Shown: one piece after another, positions 1 through 9,759 of the stretch
How the letters are laid out: each line of letters opens with the position of its first letter
Position numbering within the stretch: the first letter of the stretch is position 1
Notes under the pieces: model-generated
The model's input: the letters and a program-made list of their open reading frames with translations, nothing else
Told to the model about the DNA's origin: nothing
The model's database searches: none
Position numbers and translations under genes: made by a program
DNA from: Salegentibacter sp. R32
GTDB taxonomy: Bacteria > Bacteroidota > Bacteroidia > Flavobacteriales > Flavobacteriaceae
Length of the DNA: 40,208 bases
Direction: 5' to 3'
Assembly (NCBI RefSeq): GCF_008692195.1
Contig: NZ_RXOM01000028.1
Coordinates: 1 to 40,208 of the forward strand

Positions 1-603
1 TGAGACGCGCCAAAAGTTGAGGATGGGACTAATACGGGCAATAGAACTCAAATTCTAGCCGGCAGGAAAGTTCACCCATCCTTTTCTTTTGGAAAATTAA
101 TTCAAAATCATTTTACAAACCTAAGAGCCGGCAGGCGGGTTTGACCGTAGGGAGTTCTTTTTATCTGTGGAGGTGGTCACCGTAGTATTTTCTGATATTT
201 TTCTCATCAGCCTAGATTTTTCGCTTCTTTTTCATCCACGGAAAAAGAAGGCGAGTGCCCAAAAAACATTCCTATAATTCCATTTACAAAAACGTTTTTA
301 AAGTTAAGTTTCCCATAAAAAATAGCTCTCCCTCTGCCTACCAGCGGGCAAGATCTCGCTGAATGACAGAGCAATTTTTAGGTTTTTAGTAGGAAGCTAG
401 GAGTATAAAGGGGGAAACAGCTATTTGTTAATGGGTAATAGTTATTGGGTTTTAGAGTTTGAATTTTTATTTTTGAATACTGAATTTTACTGAAAAGAAA
501 CGATGTATGTCTTTATGCAGCACCTACCGAAAGTAGATAATTTTTCTTACCTAACATGTAACAAATCCTATCCCCAAACGTCTTATCAACAGATATCAGC
601 TTT
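1..603. other. Non-coding leader region with repeat debris
   Basis: No credible gene is visible in this stretch. It carries two copies of the GC-rich word GCCGGCAGG (58-66 and 127-135), which stand out in AT-rich DNA and recur at 21442-21450. A hairpin at 225-249 (TTCTTTTT, loop, AAAAAGAA) could be a terminator remnant for something to the left. The rest is low-complexity AT-rich sequence with no promoter I can defend for the ABC gene that follows. Confidence 0.6.
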
Positions 604-1302
604 ATGAAAAAGGTTATTGAAATTAAAGGCATTAGACGGGATTTTCAACTAGGCCAAGAAGTAGTGAAAGTACTCAAAGGCATTGATCTTGACATTGCAC
701 AAGGTGAATATGTGGCTTTTATGGGGCCATCCGGCTCGGGAAAATCTACTTTAATGAACCTATTAGGCTGTCTGGACACTCCAACTTCCGGCTCTTATAT
801 TTTAAACGGAAAAGATGTAAGCCAAATGAGTGATGATGAACTGGCCGAAATTAGAAATAAAGAGATAGGCTTTGTTTTTCAAACCTTTAATTTACTTCCC
901 CGAACGACTGCCTTAGACAATGTAGCTTTACCTATGATTTATGCCGGCAAAAGCAAAGAAGACCGTAACAAACGTGCTGCTGAAGTGCTAAAAAATGTTG
1001 GTCTGGCCGACAGAATGGATCACAAACCCAATCAATTATCCGGAGGCCAACGTCAACGTGTAGCCGTAGGCCGCGCCTTGGTAAACCATCCCTCCATTAT
1101 CTTAGCCGACGAACCTACCGGAAACCTTGACTCTAAAACTTCAGTGGAAATCATGAATCTGTTCGATGAAATTCACGCGGCCGGAAATACGGTTATTTTG
1201 GTGACCCACGAAGAAGATATTGCCGAGCATGCTCATCGTATCATAAGACTTCGAGATGGAGTAATTGAAAAGGATGAACGAAAAAACAACATCTATGTTT
1301 GA
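604..1302 (+). CDS. ABC transporter ATP-binding protein, MacB/LolD type
   Basis: This is an ATPase subunit of an ABC transporter of the MacB/LolD/FtsE group, which drives lipoprotein release, efflux or transmembrane signalling from the cytoplasmic face. Residues 41-49 form Walker A (GPSGSGKST), 145-149 the LSGGQ signature, 165-170 Walker B (IILADE) followed by PTGNLDS, and His202 is the switch histidine. At 232 residues it is a normal single nucleotide-binding domain. The ATG start gives a full N-terminus. No FtsX-like permease lies nearby, so its membrane partner must be encoded elsewhere, or to the left of the window. The next gene overlaps its 3' end. The family call is firm; the substrate is unknown. 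Confidence 0.92.
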   Translation: MKKVIEIKGIRRDFQLGQEVVKVLKGIDLDIAQGEYVAFMGPSGSGKSTLMNLLGCLDTPTSGSYILNGKDVSQMSDDELAEIRNKEIGFVFQTFNLLPRTTALDNVALPMIYAGKSKEDRNKRAAEVLKNVGLADRMDHKPNQLSGGQRQRVAVGRALVNHPSIILADEPTGNLDSKTSVEIMNLFDEIHAAGNTVILVTHEEDIAEHAHRIIRLRDGVIEKDERKNNIYV

Positions 1303-1471
1303 AAACCTATCGGAACAAACTCAACTCATTTTAATTGTTATACTGCTTGCTATTTTATTTTTTGCGGTGCTAAAGAATAATAAACGAAATAAAGAAAAAC
1401 GCTACGACAGAAAATCCCGTAACTTTCGGGAAAATTTTTATGAGAAGAAAAAAGAAAGGGAAAAAGAATAA
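1274..1471 (+). CDS. Small single-pass membrane protein
   Basis: This is a hypothetical protein of 65 residues. It has one hydrophobic segment (about residues 14-32, [16 protein letters not shown] core) followed by a very basic and charged tail rich in K, R and E. I chose the ATG at 1274; an upstream TTG at 1265 and an ATG at 1295 are alternatives. It overlaps the end of the ABC ATPase gene by 29 bp, so the two are probably co-translated and it may be an accessory of that transporter. No family is recognised. The overlap and the clear transmembrane-plus-basic-tail design support a real gene. Confidence 0.6.
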   Translation: MNEKTTSMFENLSEQTQLILIVILLAILFFAVLKNNKRNKEKRYDRKSRNFRENFYEKKKEREKE

Positions 1472-1477
1472 CAATCC

Positions 1478-1507
1478 CAAACACCAGTGTTTTTAGCGAA
1501 GCTAAAA
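1478..1507. terminator. Weak hairpins after the ABC gene pair
   Basis: Two small hairpins lie just after the stop codon: AAACA/TGTTT followed by a T run, then TTTTAGC-GAA-GCTAAAA at 1491-1507. Together they could end the transcript. The stems are short, so this is tentative. The rest of the gap up to 1733 is low-complexity and shows nothing else. Confidence 0.35.
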
Positions 1508-1733
1508 TTATATGGAGAAGTAACAGTCTGTAAGTAATTCTTAAGTAGACAGTGTTCAGTTGGCAGAACAGTAGTTTTGAGTGTTTGAAAGATGAGACTA
1601 TGGTTATGGGATATGGATTAATGGGTTTTGGAATTTTGAATTTGAGTTTTCAATATCCAATTTCAGTTTCAATTTAAATTCCCCTTCTACTTCAAGACCA
1701 AAAGTAACTTTAACTATACTTCATAAAAAGCTT

Positions 1734-1741
1734 TACCTTTG
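1734..1741 (+). promoter_or_regulatory. -7 promoter element TACCTTTG
   Basis: This matches the Bacteroidetes primary sigma factor -7 consensus TAnnTTTG, 18 bp before the ATG of the adenosyltransferase gene. No good -33 TTG is visible. Confidence 0.45.
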
Positions 1742-1759
1742 TAGGAAAAGCTACCTTCT

Positions 1760-2335
1760 ATGAAGATTTATACAAAAAAAGGAGATACAGGAAATACTTC
1801 GCTTTTCGGCGGAACAAGAATCCCCAAACATCATGTACGAATTGAAAGCTATGGAACCATCGATGAGTTAAATGCCTATATTGGATTATTGCGAGATCAA
1901 GAAATCGATGAAAAATTCAAAAAACAACTCTACGATATTCAACATCAACTTTTCACCATTGGCGCTGAATTAGCTACAGATCCCCAAAAAGCAAAACTAA
2001 AAAACGGGAAAGAACGATTGGCCATTGAAAAAATTCAGACCAAAGAAATTGAGTTTCTAGAGCAACAAATTGATGAAATGACGGAAGCCTTACCGCAAAT
2101 GACGCATTTTATCTTGCCCGGCGGCCACCCAACCGTGTCATATTGTCACTTAGCGCGTTGTGTTTGCAGACGTGCAGAACGCCTAACCACTGCCTTACAT
2201 GAAATTGAACCCACAGATGAGTTTATTTTACAATACCTTAACCGACTATCTGACTACCTATTTGTACTGGCACGGATGTTGTCTAAACACTTAGCAGTGG
2301 AAGAAGTAAAATGGATTCCGAAAAAATCTTCTTAA
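1760..2335 (+). CDS. pduO: ATP:cob(I)alamin adenosyltransferase, PduO type
   Basis: This enzyme transfers the 5'-deoxyadenosyl group of ATP to cob(I)alamin, making the coenzyme B12 used by methylmalonyl-CoA mutase. The 191-residue length is typical. The N-terminus has the ATP-binding signature of the family (KIYTKKGDTGNTSLFGG), followed by RIESYGTIDELNA, and the C-terminal half carries the conserved R..CRRAER motif. It stands alone behind its own -7 element. The mutase chaperone gene meaB is about 9 kb downstream, so both helper proteins of a B12-dependent mutase are in this window, although the mutase itself is not. Confidence 0.93.
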   Translation: MKIYTKKGDTGNTSLFGGTRIPKHHVRIESYGTIDELNAYIGLLRDQEIDEKFKKQLYDIQHQLFTIGAELATDPQKAKLKNGKERLAIEKIQTKEIEFLEQQIDEMTEALPQMTHFILPGGHPTVSYCHLARCVCRRAERLTTALHEIEPTDEFILQYLNRLSDYLFVLARMLSKHLAVEEVKWIPKKSS

Positions 2336-2418
2336 CTTCACCAACCCAATAAAAATCAGCATTTACAGTACTGATTGACAAGTTCTTGAAAATTATGATG
2401 AAATAATAGATTTTTTAC

Positions 2419-2448
2419 TTGACTTTTACGTCTAAAAATTTATTTTTG
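2419..2448 (+). promoter_or_regulatory. Promoter TTG-N19-TATTTTTG
   Basis: A full Bacteroidetes promoter: TTG (2419-2421), a 19 bp spacer, and TATTTTTG (2441-2448), matching the TTG-N17-23-TAnnTTTG consensus. It sits 25 bp before the DUF2795 gene and probably also feeds secA by read-through. Confidence 0.7.
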
Positions 2449-2473
2449 CACAAAACTAAAACACAATAATAAG

Positions 2474-2695
2474 ATGTATTGGACTTTAGAATTGGCATCC
2501 TATTTAAGTGATGCCCCTTGGCCAGCAACAAAAGACGAGTTAATAGATTATGCAATTAGAACAGGTGCTCCCTTAGAAGTAGTTGAAAACTTGCAGTCGA
2601 TTGAAGATGAAGGCGACTCGTACGACTCTATTCAAGAGATTTGGCCGGACTATCCTACCGACGAAGATTATCTTTGGAACGAGGATGAATATTAA
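2474..2695 (+). CDS. DUF2795 domain-containing small protein
   Basis: A very acidic protein of 73 residues (MYWTLELASYLSDAPWPATK...), ending in a run of D, E, W and Y. It matches the small DUF2795 proteins I know from Flavobacteria, including the stretch PWPATKDELIDYAIRTGAP near the N-terminus. The function is unknown; the family looks like a compact helical domain with no catalytic residues. It has a strong promoter and its own terminator just before secA. As far as I recall its position upstream of secA is shared by relatives, which hints at a housekeeping role. Confidence 0.85.
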   Translation: MYWTLELASYLSDAPWPATKDELIDYAIRTGAPLEVVENLQSIEDEGDSYDSIQEIWPDYPTDEDYLWNEDEY

Positions 2696-2721
2696 CAACA
2701 ACAAAATAGCAAGCAATAAGT

Positions 2722-2750
2722 AAAAAGTCTCCATACGGGACTTTTTTTTT
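2722..2750 (+). terminator. Rho-independent terminator before secA
   Basis: Stem AAAAAGTCTC / GGGACTTTTT with a 5-nt loop (2732-2736), running straight into a T tract. It ends the DUF2795 transcript. It lies across the region where the secA frame is open upstream of its real start, which is one reason to place the secA start at 2782. Confidence 0.8.
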
Positions 2751-2781
2751 GCTTTTTATTAAATTTATAAAACTAAACCAT

Positions 2782-5700
2782 ATGGGTTTCTTAGATTCCG
2801 TATTAAAAGTGTTTGTAGGCGATAAATCTGAAAAAGATGTGAAAGCCATACAACCCATCGTAGATAAAATTAAAGCTGCTGAAAAAGAATTAACAAATCT
2901 TTCGTTAGATGAGCTGCGTAGTAAAACCGTAGCTTTTAAAGAAAAAATAAAAGCAGCCACCAAGGAAATAGACCAACAAATCATAGATTTAGGTGAAAAG
3001 GCAGAAGCCTCGGAAGATATTACCGAGAAAGAAGATATTTACGCCCAAATTGACGGTTTAAAAGAGGAAACATTCACGATTTCTGAAAATATCCTTAATG
3101 AAATTTTACCCGAAGCCTTTGCTGTGGTAAAAGAAACCGCCAAGCGCTTCGTCAATAACGAAAACTTAGAAGTCACCGCAAATGAGTTTGATCGTGAAAT
3201 TTCCGCAGAAAAAGAATATGTAAGTCTAGACGGTGATAAAGCCATCTGGAAAAACTCTTGGGACGCTGCCGGAAAACAGGTCACTTGGGATATGATTCAT
3301 TACGATGTACAGCTTATTGGCGGGGTTGCCATGCACCAAGGAAAAATAGCCGAGATGCAAACCGGGGAAGGAAAAACCTTAGTGGCTACCCTACCCGTTT
3401 ACCTCAACGCCTTAACAGGTCGCGGTGTACATTTGGTAACCGTCAACGATTACTTAGCCAAGCGTGATAGCGCGTGGATGGCTCCCATTTTTGAATTCCA
3501 CGGGATGAGTGTAGATTGTATTGATTACCACCGCCCCAATTCTGCTGCCCGACGTAAAGCTTATAATGCTGATATTACGTATGGTACCAATAACGAATTT
3601 GGTTTTGATTACTTACGAGATAATATGAGCCACGCTCCAGACGATTTAGTACAACGTCCGCATAATTACGCCATCGTTGATGAGGTCGATTCGGTGTTAA
3701 TTGACGATGCCCGTACACCTTTAATTATTTCTGGACCTGTACCAAAAGGAGATGTGCATGAATTTGACGCTTTAAAACCACAGGTTTCTAAAATTGTAGA
3801 AGCACAACGTAAATATTTAGTAGGCGTTTTAGCCGATGCCAAAAAATTAATCGCTTCCGGAGATACGAAAGAAGGTGGATTCCTACTTTACAGAGTGTAC
3901 CGCGGACTTCCAAAAAATAAAGCACTCATCAAGTTTTTAAGTGAAGAAGGAATAAAACAACTCCTTCAAAAAACGGAAAACCATTACATGCAGGACAACA
4001 ATCGTGAAATGCATAAAATTGACGCGGAGCTTTATTTTACCATTGAAGAAAAAAGTAATCAAATAGACCTTACCGATAAAGGAGTGGAATTCCTTTCCGG
4101 AAAAGAAGATCCTAATTTCTTTGTCATGCCGGAAATGGGAATGGAAATTTCCAAGATTGAAAAAGAAGGTCTTTCCAAAGAAGAAGAAGCCGAGAAAAAA
4201 GAAGAGCTTTTTAGGGAATTTAGTGTAAAAAGTGAACGCATCCATACCCTTCGCCAATTATTGAAAGCTTACACCCTATTCGAAAAAGATACTGAATATG
4301 TGGTAATGGACAACAAGGTGAAAATTGTAGATGAGCAAACCGGTCGTATTATGGATGGACGTCGTTATAGCGACGGACTTCACCAAGCGATTGAAGCCAA
4401 GGAGCAAGTGAAAATTGAAGATGCGACACAAACATTTGCGACAATTACGCTTCAGAACTACTTTAGAATGTACAATAAACTTTCGGGGATGACGGGTACT
4501 GCGGTAACAGAAGCAGGCGAATTCTGGGAAATTTATGAATTGGATGTGGTTGAAATCCCTACCAACCGACCTATTGCCCGTAAAGATAAAGAAGATTTGG
4601 TTTACAAAACCAAACGTGAAAAGTATAATGCGGTTATTGAAGAAGTAACCCGACTTTCTCAAGCAGGACGTCCGGTACTTATTGGAACCACTTCTGTTGA
4701 AATTTCTGAGTTGCTGAGTAGAATGCTTCAAATTAGAAAAGTTCAGCACAATGTATTGAATGCGAAACTGCACAAAAAAGAGGCGGAAGTCGTTGAGCAA
4801 GCCGGACAAAAAGGAATGGTTACCATTGCTACCAATATGGCGGGTCGTGGTACCGATATTAAATTAAGTAAAGAAGTGAAAGAAGCCGGTGGTTTAGCGA
4901 TTATGGGTACTGAACGCCACGATTCACGTCGGGTGGACCGTCAGTTAAGAGGTCGTTCCGGTCGTCAAGGAGATCCCGGTAGTTCTCAGTTCTATGTTTC
5001 ATTAGAAGATAACTTAATGCGTTTATTTGGTTCAGAACGAATTGCCAAATTAATGGATAGAATGGGACTGGAAGAAGGAGAAGTGATTCAGCACGGAATG
5101 ATTTCTAAATCTATTGAACGTGCCCAGAAAAAAGTTGAAGAAAACAACTTTGGAGTCCGTAAACGATTATTGGAATATGACGATGTGATGAACGCACAAC
5201 GTGAAGTGATTTACAAACGTCGTTATCACGCCCTATTTGGAGAACGTTTACGAGTGGATATTGCCAATATGATTTTTGATATTGCTGAAGCCATCACTGA
5301 AACTAACAAAACAGCCTCTGACTTTAAGAATTTTGAATTTGAATTGATTCGTTATTTCTCGATGAATTCTCCGGTAACCGAACCAGAATTCGAGAAAATG
5401 AATGCTCAAAAATTAGCAGGTGAAGTTTACAGAGCGGCTTACGAGCATTACCAAGAGAAAATGAAGCGCAATGCTGAATTGGCTTACCCGGTGATTAAAA
5501 ATGTTTACGAAGAACAAGGCTCTCGATTTGAGCGCATCGCTGTTCCGTTTTCAGATGGAAACAAAACGCTACAAGTCGCGACCAACTTAGAAAAAGCTTA
5601 CGAAACGGAAGGAAAACAACTAATTACCGATTTTGAGAAGAACATTACACTAGCTATTATAGATGATGCTTGGAAAACACATTTACGAAAAATGGATGAG

Positions 5701-6141
5701 TTAAAGCAAAGTGTTCAGTTAGCGGTACATGAACAAAAAGACCCTCTATTAATTTATAAGTTTGAAGCCTTTGAATTATTCAAAGCGATGCTAGACGAAG
5801 TTAATAAAGATGTAATTTCGTTCTTGTACAAAGGGGAAATTCCACAGCAACAACAAAATGATATTCAGGAAGCCAAAGCGGCTCCAAAGGAAAAAGTAGA
5901 AACTTCAAAAGAAGAAATCCCGAATATCGATGAGCGGGCTTCCCAAAACCGTGCAGCCGGTCAACAAGCACAACAGCAACGTCCTCAGGTTACTGAAACC
6001 ATTATGCGTGACAAACCAAAAATTGGACGTAACGATCGGGTTACTATTAAAAACGTAGCCAACGGCGAGTCTAAAACCGTAAAATATAAACAAGCCATTC
6101 CACTTATAGAAAATGGACAGTGGGTGCTTACCGATCATTAG
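2782..6141 (+). CDS. secA: Protein translocase subunit SecA
   Basis: SecA is the ATPase motor that pushes unfolded preproteins through SecYEG. Walker A (TGEGKT) begins at about residue 194 and the DEVD Walker B at about residue 300. The [14 protein letters not shown] and [13 protein letters not shown] helicase motifs are intact. The product has 1119 residues, longer than the roughly 900 of E. coli SecA, mainly through a large insertion in the first ATPase domain, as is usual in Bacteroidetes. The C-terminus is a low-complexity Q/E-rich linker and a lineage-specific tail; the CxCxSGx8CH zinc motif for SecB is absent. I use the ATG at 2782 ([11 protein letters not shown]), because the upstream extension overlaps a terminator. 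Confidence 0.98.
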   Translation: MGFLDSVLKVFVGDKSEKDVKAIQPIVDKIKAAEKELTNLSLDELRSKTVAFKEKIKAATKEIDQQIIDLGEKAEASEDITEKEDIYAQIDGLKEETFTISENILNEILPEAFAVVKETAKRFVNNENLEVTANEFDREISAEKEYVSLDGDKAIWKNSWDAAGKQVTWDMIHYDVQLIGGVAMHQGKIAEMQTGEGKTLVATLPVYLNALTGRGVHLVTVNDYLAKRDSAWMAPIFEFHGMSVDCIDYHRPNSAARRKAYNADITYGTNNEFGFDYLRDNMSHAPDDLVQRPHNYAIVDEVDSVLIDDARTPLIISGPVPKGDVHEFDALKPQVSKIVEAQRKYLVGVLADAKKLIASGDTKEGGFLLYRVYRGLPKNKALIKFLSEEGIKQLLQKTENHYMQDNNREMHKIDAELYFTIEEKSNQIDLTDKGVEFLSGKEDPNFFVMPEMGMEISKIEKEGLSKEEEAEKKEELFREFSVKSERIHTLRQLLKAYTLFEKDTEYVVMDNKVKIVDEQTGRIMDGRRYSDGLHQAIEAKEQVKIEDATQTFATITLQNYFRMYNKLSGMTGTAVTEAGEFWEIYELDVVEIPTNRPIARKDKEDLVYKTKREKYNAVIEEVTRLSQAGRPVLIGTTSVEISELLSRMLQIRKVQHNVLNAKLHKKEAEVVEQAGQKGMVTIATNMAGRGTDIKLSKEVKEAGGLAIMGTERHDSRRVDRQLRGRSGRQGDPGSSQFYVSLEDNLMRLFGSERIAKLMDRMGLEEGEVIQHGMISKSIERAQKKVEENNFGVRKRLLEYDDVMNAQREVIYKRRYHALFGERLRVDIANMIFDIAEAITETNKTASDFKNFEFELIRYFSMNSPVTEPEFEKMNAQKLAGEVYRAAYEHYQEKMKRNAELAYPVIKNVYEEQGSRFERIAVPFSDGNKTLQVATNLEKAYETEGKQLITDFEKNITLAIIDDAWKTHLRKMDELKQSVQLAVHEQKDPLLIYKFEAFELFKAMLDEVNKDVISFLYKGEIPQQQQNDIQEAKAAPKEKVETSKEEIPNIDERASQNRAAGQQAQQQRPQVTETIMRDKPKIGRNDRVTIKNVANGESKTVKYKQAIPLIENGQWVLTDH

Positions 6142-6160
6142 AAAATCATTTAATTTTTAT

Positions 6161-6192
6161 AAAAATCCCGAACTATTATTCGGGATTTTTTG
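6161..6192 (+). terminator. secA terminator
   Basis: A perfect 10 bp stem, AAAAATCCCG / CGGGATTTTT, with a 10-nt loop and a T tail, starting 20 bp after the secA stop codon. Confidence 0.88.
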
Positions 6193-6364
6193 TTTTAGAA
6201 TCTGTTGAAGGTGAAATTGAAATTCAACTTGAAACCGAACTTTTAAAGGAAAGGTTCTTCATTATGCTCACTTCATTCTGAATATCATTTAAAAAGAGAA
6301 TTTTGGTACCTCGAAATTAACTAGCTTTTTGTTAATTTAGCAGCTAGGTTTAGACAACAATTTT

Positions 6365-6856
6365 ATGAAAAACTTTCAGATAGAATTTAAATGGGGGATT
6401 ATTTTTAGCATTTTCACTTTATTTTGGATGTATTTTGAAAAAAGTATGGGCTGGCATACGGAGCACATCTCTAAACATCAGACTTACACCAATTTGTTAA
6501 TTATTCCTTTGTTTTTTATAATAATTATAAGTTTCGCTTTACTGGAAAAAAAGAAAAAGTATTATAAAGGATTTATCACGTGGGAACAAGGTGTGATTTC
6601 CGGAAGCATCATTTCAATTATCATTTGTCTGTTAACCCCAATGATTCAAGCCATATTCATTAATTATATTTCTCCCAATTATTATAATGATGCAGCCATA
6701 CAGCTTTCTGAGCGTGGAGTTATTTCTCTAGAAAAGGCTAAAGAAGTTTATAATTTAAAAGCTTCCATAATTGATGCAGTTGTTTTTAACTTAGCCATGG
6801 GAATCGTCACTTCTGCGATTGTATCAATTTTTATAAAGAAAAAACCTACGGAATAA
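6365..6856 (+). CDS. DUF4199 family membrane protein
   Basis: An inner-membrane protein of 163 residues with about four hydrophobic segments: near residues 10-25, 45-60, 75-100 and 135-155. The pattern, with a charged hairpin after the second segment (EKKKKYYKGFITWEQGVISG) and the amphipathic stretch before the last one, is that of the DUF4199 proteins common in Bacteroidetes. The function is unknown. It is a single gene after the secA terminator. Its last 11 bp overlap the 3' end of the convergent M23 peptidase gene. Confidence 0.75.
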   Translation: MKNFQIEFKWGIIFSIFTLFWMYFEKSMGWHTEHISKHQTYTNLLIIPLFFIIIISFALLEKKKKYYKGFITWEQGVISGSIISIIICLLTPMIQAIFINYISPNYYNDAAIQLSERGVISLEKAKEVYNLKASIIDAVVFNLAMGIVTSAIVSIFIKKKPTE

Positions 6857-7526
6857 TTTTCAACAAAATATTAGGGTCAGGGCAATTTTCAGCATAAAAC
6901 ACTAAATTGTTCTTACTGCAGACTCCGGGGTAATCTCCGGTTTTTTGTTGCATATTTTTAATAACCTGAAAATGTAAATGGGGAGCATAATCTCCATTTA
7001 TTTTTGGAGCTCCCAATTCAGCTATTTTTTGGCCTTTTTCAACCTGCTGACCTACTTTTAGCTCATCGAGAGAAGCTAAACTCAAATGACCATATAAGGT
7101 ATAAAATTGAATTCCTTGAACAAGATGTTCTAAAATAATGGTTGGCCCATAATCACCAAAATTAATATTGTTCTGAAAACTATGGATTTTTCCTTCCAAT
7201 GGAGATTGAATGGATGTGTCGGCCGGTGCCCAAATATCCATTCCTATGTGAATATTTCTTTCATCAGTGGTGACTGCACTAAAGTGTTCACTTCTTTTAT
7301 AAAGGTTCCTTTTTTCTAAATAACCTCCAAAAGCGACTTTTTTAGCTGAATGAGCAAGTTGATCCTGAATATACTGCTGCATCGCTTCAGGAGAAGTAAG
7401 GTCTATTCTTTTTAATTCTTCATTTTCTACTGAAAGGTCTATAGCCAAGTAATCCTGTTGCTGAAAATATCCTACGATAGGAGTAAAACTAGAAGTAAGC
7501 CGCGCTAAGTATTCAGTAAAAATCAT
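6846..7526 (-). CDS. M23 family metallopeptidase
   Basis: A LytM/M23-type zinc peptidase of 226 residues. The zinc-site signatures are present in order: HIGMD (HxxxD) near residue 92, YGHLS near 145, and HLHFQ (HxH) near 184. These enzymes cut peptide cross-links of peptidoglycan. No signal peptide or transmembrane segment is visible, so how it reaches the cell wall is unclear; it may act on another substrate or the N-terminus may be unusual. The N-terminal ~85 residues have no recognisable domain. It overlaps the convergent DUF4199 gene by 11 bp. The family call is firm; the substrate is inferred. Confidence 0.87.
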   Translation of the reverse strand: MIFTEYLARLTSSFTPIVGYFQQQDYLAIDLSVENEELKRIDLTSPEAMQQYIQDQLAHSAKKVAFGGYLEKRNLYKRSEHFSAVTTDERNIHIGMDIWAPADTSIQSPLEGKIHSFQNNINFGDYGPTIILEHLVQGIQFYTLYGHLSLASLDELKVGQQVEKGQKIAELGAPKINGDYAPHLHFQVIKNMQQKTGDYPGVCSKNNLVFYAENCPDPNILLKIIP

Positions 7527-7573
7527 TCAGAATTAATTTTTGTAAAAGTAAAGATTGTTCTTTCAATTAAACA

Positions 7574-7608
7574 AAAAATGTTTTGCTCACAAGGAACAAA
7601 ACATTTTT
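7574..7608 (-). terminator. Terminator of the sigma-factor operon
   Basis: A perfect 12 bp stem, AAAAATGTTTTG / CAAAACATTTTT, with an 11-nt loop. Read on the minus strand it ends in a T run, as expected for a terminator below the operon of 7670-10288. Confidence 0.75.
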
Positions 7609-7669
7609 ATTAAACAGGAAGGTATTTACTCTTAACTCAATCTAAAACCAAACTTAATAATTTCCTGTT

Positions 7670-9148
7670 TTATTTAATAAGTACATCACTAAATCTAGCG
7701 TTGATGTTTATACTACTATCAGTATTCCTAGATTTATGATAACCATTTATTAACTGGTTTCCATAACTATCCATCACATTTGCTTTTAATTTTTCTGGAT
7801 ATTTCACCTCACTTCTTGAACCATTATAAGTGAAGTTGAAAGAAGAATCGGGTAACTGCAATACCAAATCACTATTTTCTAAACTAATGTCGAGACGTTT
7901 AAAATTCTTCCCGGTATTTTTTATAGTTAACTCCCCAAAAGAACCTGAGATAATTCCGGTTTCTTCCAGCTCATCTATCATCACATCACTGGCATTGGAA
8001 GAAAGCTTAATGCTTTTTGCTGTATTGATTTGACAGTCTTTCACGTAACTCATTTGTAACGAACCGTGTTCCCAATTTTCTATCTGTATAGGGGAATAAG
8101 CTATATTTAAACGGGTATCTTCCCCTTGAATACTTTTTGCTGAAAAATCTGCGTGGGCAATGCTTCCCTGTAAATCACTTACTTCATCTTCCAAGGTAAG
8201 CTTTCCGTGTCTTACGTTTAAATGAATTTTTGCCTCTTTAGGTATTTTTACCACTAATAAACGTTTTACTTTTTCTTCTGCATTTACGGGTTTAGGCATA
8301 TTTCCTGAATTGGAATAATGTACGGTTACCTTTCTGCCATTGGGAGTGGTAGTGACGGTCTTGGTCATATTGCCTTGATCTCCTCCCTCAAACTGACTAG
8401 CCCAGGCCTCCATTTGTTTACCGAAGTTTTCCCCCCATTCTTCCATTCTCTTTTCAAAAGCTTCTTCTCTTTTTTTCATTTGTCCGCTACGTTCCATCGC
8501 TTCCATCTTTCGTTCAAGTTGTTGAGCCCAGACTTCAGCATCTTTTTCAAAGTTCTTTCCCCATTCTTCCATGGCCTTTTCAAAGTTCTTCCCAAACTTA
8601 TTTTCTACTTGCTTTTCATACCGCTCTACATAGGCTTCCCCTTCATCTTGATAAGCTCCATAATCAAATTTTAGGCTACTTAAACTTTCCATCATTTCCG
8701 GAGGTAAGGGATGATTGGACATTTGCTTCAATAAAGGCTCCACCATATTTTTCATTAAAGGTTGAATCATTTCTGTATTGACTGAGCTAATGGCTCGTCC
8801 CATCTCAGGAAAACTTCCAAAACCAGCATCATTCCCATTAGAAACAATAGAGATTTTATTGCTATTTCCCATGACTTCTAACTGCCAAATTTCTGCTAAG
8901 TTTTTTAACTCTTCTTCAGATAATTCATCTGAGCTTATTTTTGCTTCCACTTCTACCTCATCACGGTTCCAAGTTTCAAAAACCACTTGGGTTCGTTTAG
9001 TGTTCAGGTCTATGAAGACATCCTCCTCTACGTTAAAGGATTCTTCCAGTTTACTTACTTCTTCTTGGGCCTTTACTTCTACCTGAACCAATAGAATAGC
9101 AGCGATTAAAAAGAGGGTTTTTATTATATACTTTTTCATGTTCATCAT
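7670..9148 (-). CDS. Secreted DUF4097-like protein with tryptophan-rich coiled coil
   Basis: An exported protein of 492 residues. Residues 1-28 are a signal peptide (basic start, hydrophobic core, cut near VKA-QEE). The region 171-254 is highly charged and helical, with two copies of a motif EEWGxNFxKxxExWA (residues 194-208 and 236-250) in which tryptophans are spaced 11 residues apart. The C-terminal ~230 residues (about 262-492) alternate short beta strands with N/S/G turns, like the head/tail beta-helix 'putative adhesin' domain (DUF4097/DUF2807). It is the last gene of the sigma/anti-sigma operon, so it is probably the main output or sensor of that envelope circuit. ATGs at codons 1, 2 and 4 are equally good starts. 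Confidence 0.7.
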   Translation of the reverse strand: MMNMKKYIIKTLFLIAAILLVQVEVKAQEEVSKLEESFNVEEDVFIDLNTKRTQVVFETWNRDEVEVEAKISSDELSEEELKNLAEIWQLEVMGNSNKISIVSNGNDAGFGSFPEMGRAISSVNTEMIQPLMKNMVEPLLKQMSNHPLPPEMMESLSSLKFDYGAYQDEGEAYVERYEKQVENKFGKNFEKAMEEWGKNFEKDAEVWAQQLERKMEAMERSGQMKKREEAFEKRMEEWGENFGKQMEAWASQFEGGDQGNMTKTVTTTPNGRKVTVHYSNSGNMPKPVNAEEKVKRLLVVKIPKEAKIHLNVRHGKLTLEDEVSDLQGSIAHADFSAKSIQGEDTRLNIAYSPIQIENWEHGSLQMSYVKDCQINTAKSIKLSSNASDVMIDELEETGIISGSFGELTIKNTGKNFKRLDISLENSDLVLQLPDSSFNFTYNGSRSEVKYPEKLKANVMDSYGNQLINGYHKSRNTDSSININARFSDVLIK

Positions 9149-9150
9149 TT

Positions 9151-9759
9151 TTAAGCCTGTGCTCCTCGCATTTCCTGCAAAGAATCTTTTTTCATTTCTT
9201 TTAATTTGTCTTTCAACTTATACAACAGCTCTAACCTTAACTCTAAATTATTAATCAGCGCACTTACAGTTTGCTCATCTATTCCATTTTCTTTTATTTC
9301 AGCATTTAAGCGTTGATATTCTTTATCTAATTGCTCTAACTGATTCATAAAAGAATCGATTAACTCTTTGTTTTCAGGAGTTACGGTTAATTGAGACAGC
9401 TCTGCATTAATACTGGCCAAATAGTAATCTTCTATCTGTTTAAATTCCGGTGAGATATCACTTAGATACACGTTATTTTCTTCCGTAGCTTGATTTTTCG
9501 GTGTTTGTTGTGTATTCACCACAGCGCTTTCTACTGAATTTTGACCGCTTTGGAATAAAAACCAACCTATGCTGATGGCCACCACTAAGACCGCGGCAAT
9601 CTTCAAAAAGAAAAACTTAGGATCACTTGTTTTCTTCTCTTCTTTTGGTAAACGCTGCTCTAATAAATTTTCAAATCTTTGAGCGTGCCCTTTGAGCATA
9701 TCGGGTTGTTTCACTTTATTTCTTTCTTCTTTAAATAAGTCTCTAAGATCCTGTGCCAT
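9151..9759 (-). CDS. Probable membrane anti-sigma factor
   Basis: This is most likely the anti-sigma factor that holds the ECF sigma factor encoded just upstream. It has 202 residues: a charged cytoplasmic N-terminus of about 48 residues, one transmembrane segment at about 49-69 (FFFLKIAAVLVVAISIGWFLF), and an extracytoplasmic, largely helical domain rich in E, K and L. No zinc-binding HxxxCxxC motif is present, so it is not a ZAS-type anti-sigma. It overlaps the sigma gene by 17 bp and lies 2 bp from the secreted protein gene. The role is inferred from position and topology. Confidence 0.75.
   Translation of the reverse strand: MAQDLRDLFKEERNKVKQPDMLKGHAQRFENLLEQRLPKEEKKTSDPKFFFLKIAAVLVVAISIGWFLFQSGQNSVESAVVNTQQTPKNQATEENNVYLSDISPEFKQIEDYYLASINAELSQLTVTPENKELIDSFMNQLEQLDKEYQRLNAEIKENGIDEQTVSALINNLELRLELLYKLKDKLKEMKKDSLQEMRGAQA

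Noticed and set aside
2749-2781. Upstream extension of secA
   Set aside because: The extra codons overlap a terminator and precede the conserved MGFLDS start.
3937-4809. Open frames on the minus strand opposite secA
   Set aside because: Low-complexity F/S/N-rich products lying wholly inside the conserved secA gene; shadows of its codon bias.
8318-9086. Plus-strand open frames opposite the DUF4097-like gene
   Set aside because: They mirror the E/K-rich coiled coil in another frame (S/F-rich), with no promoter or family match.
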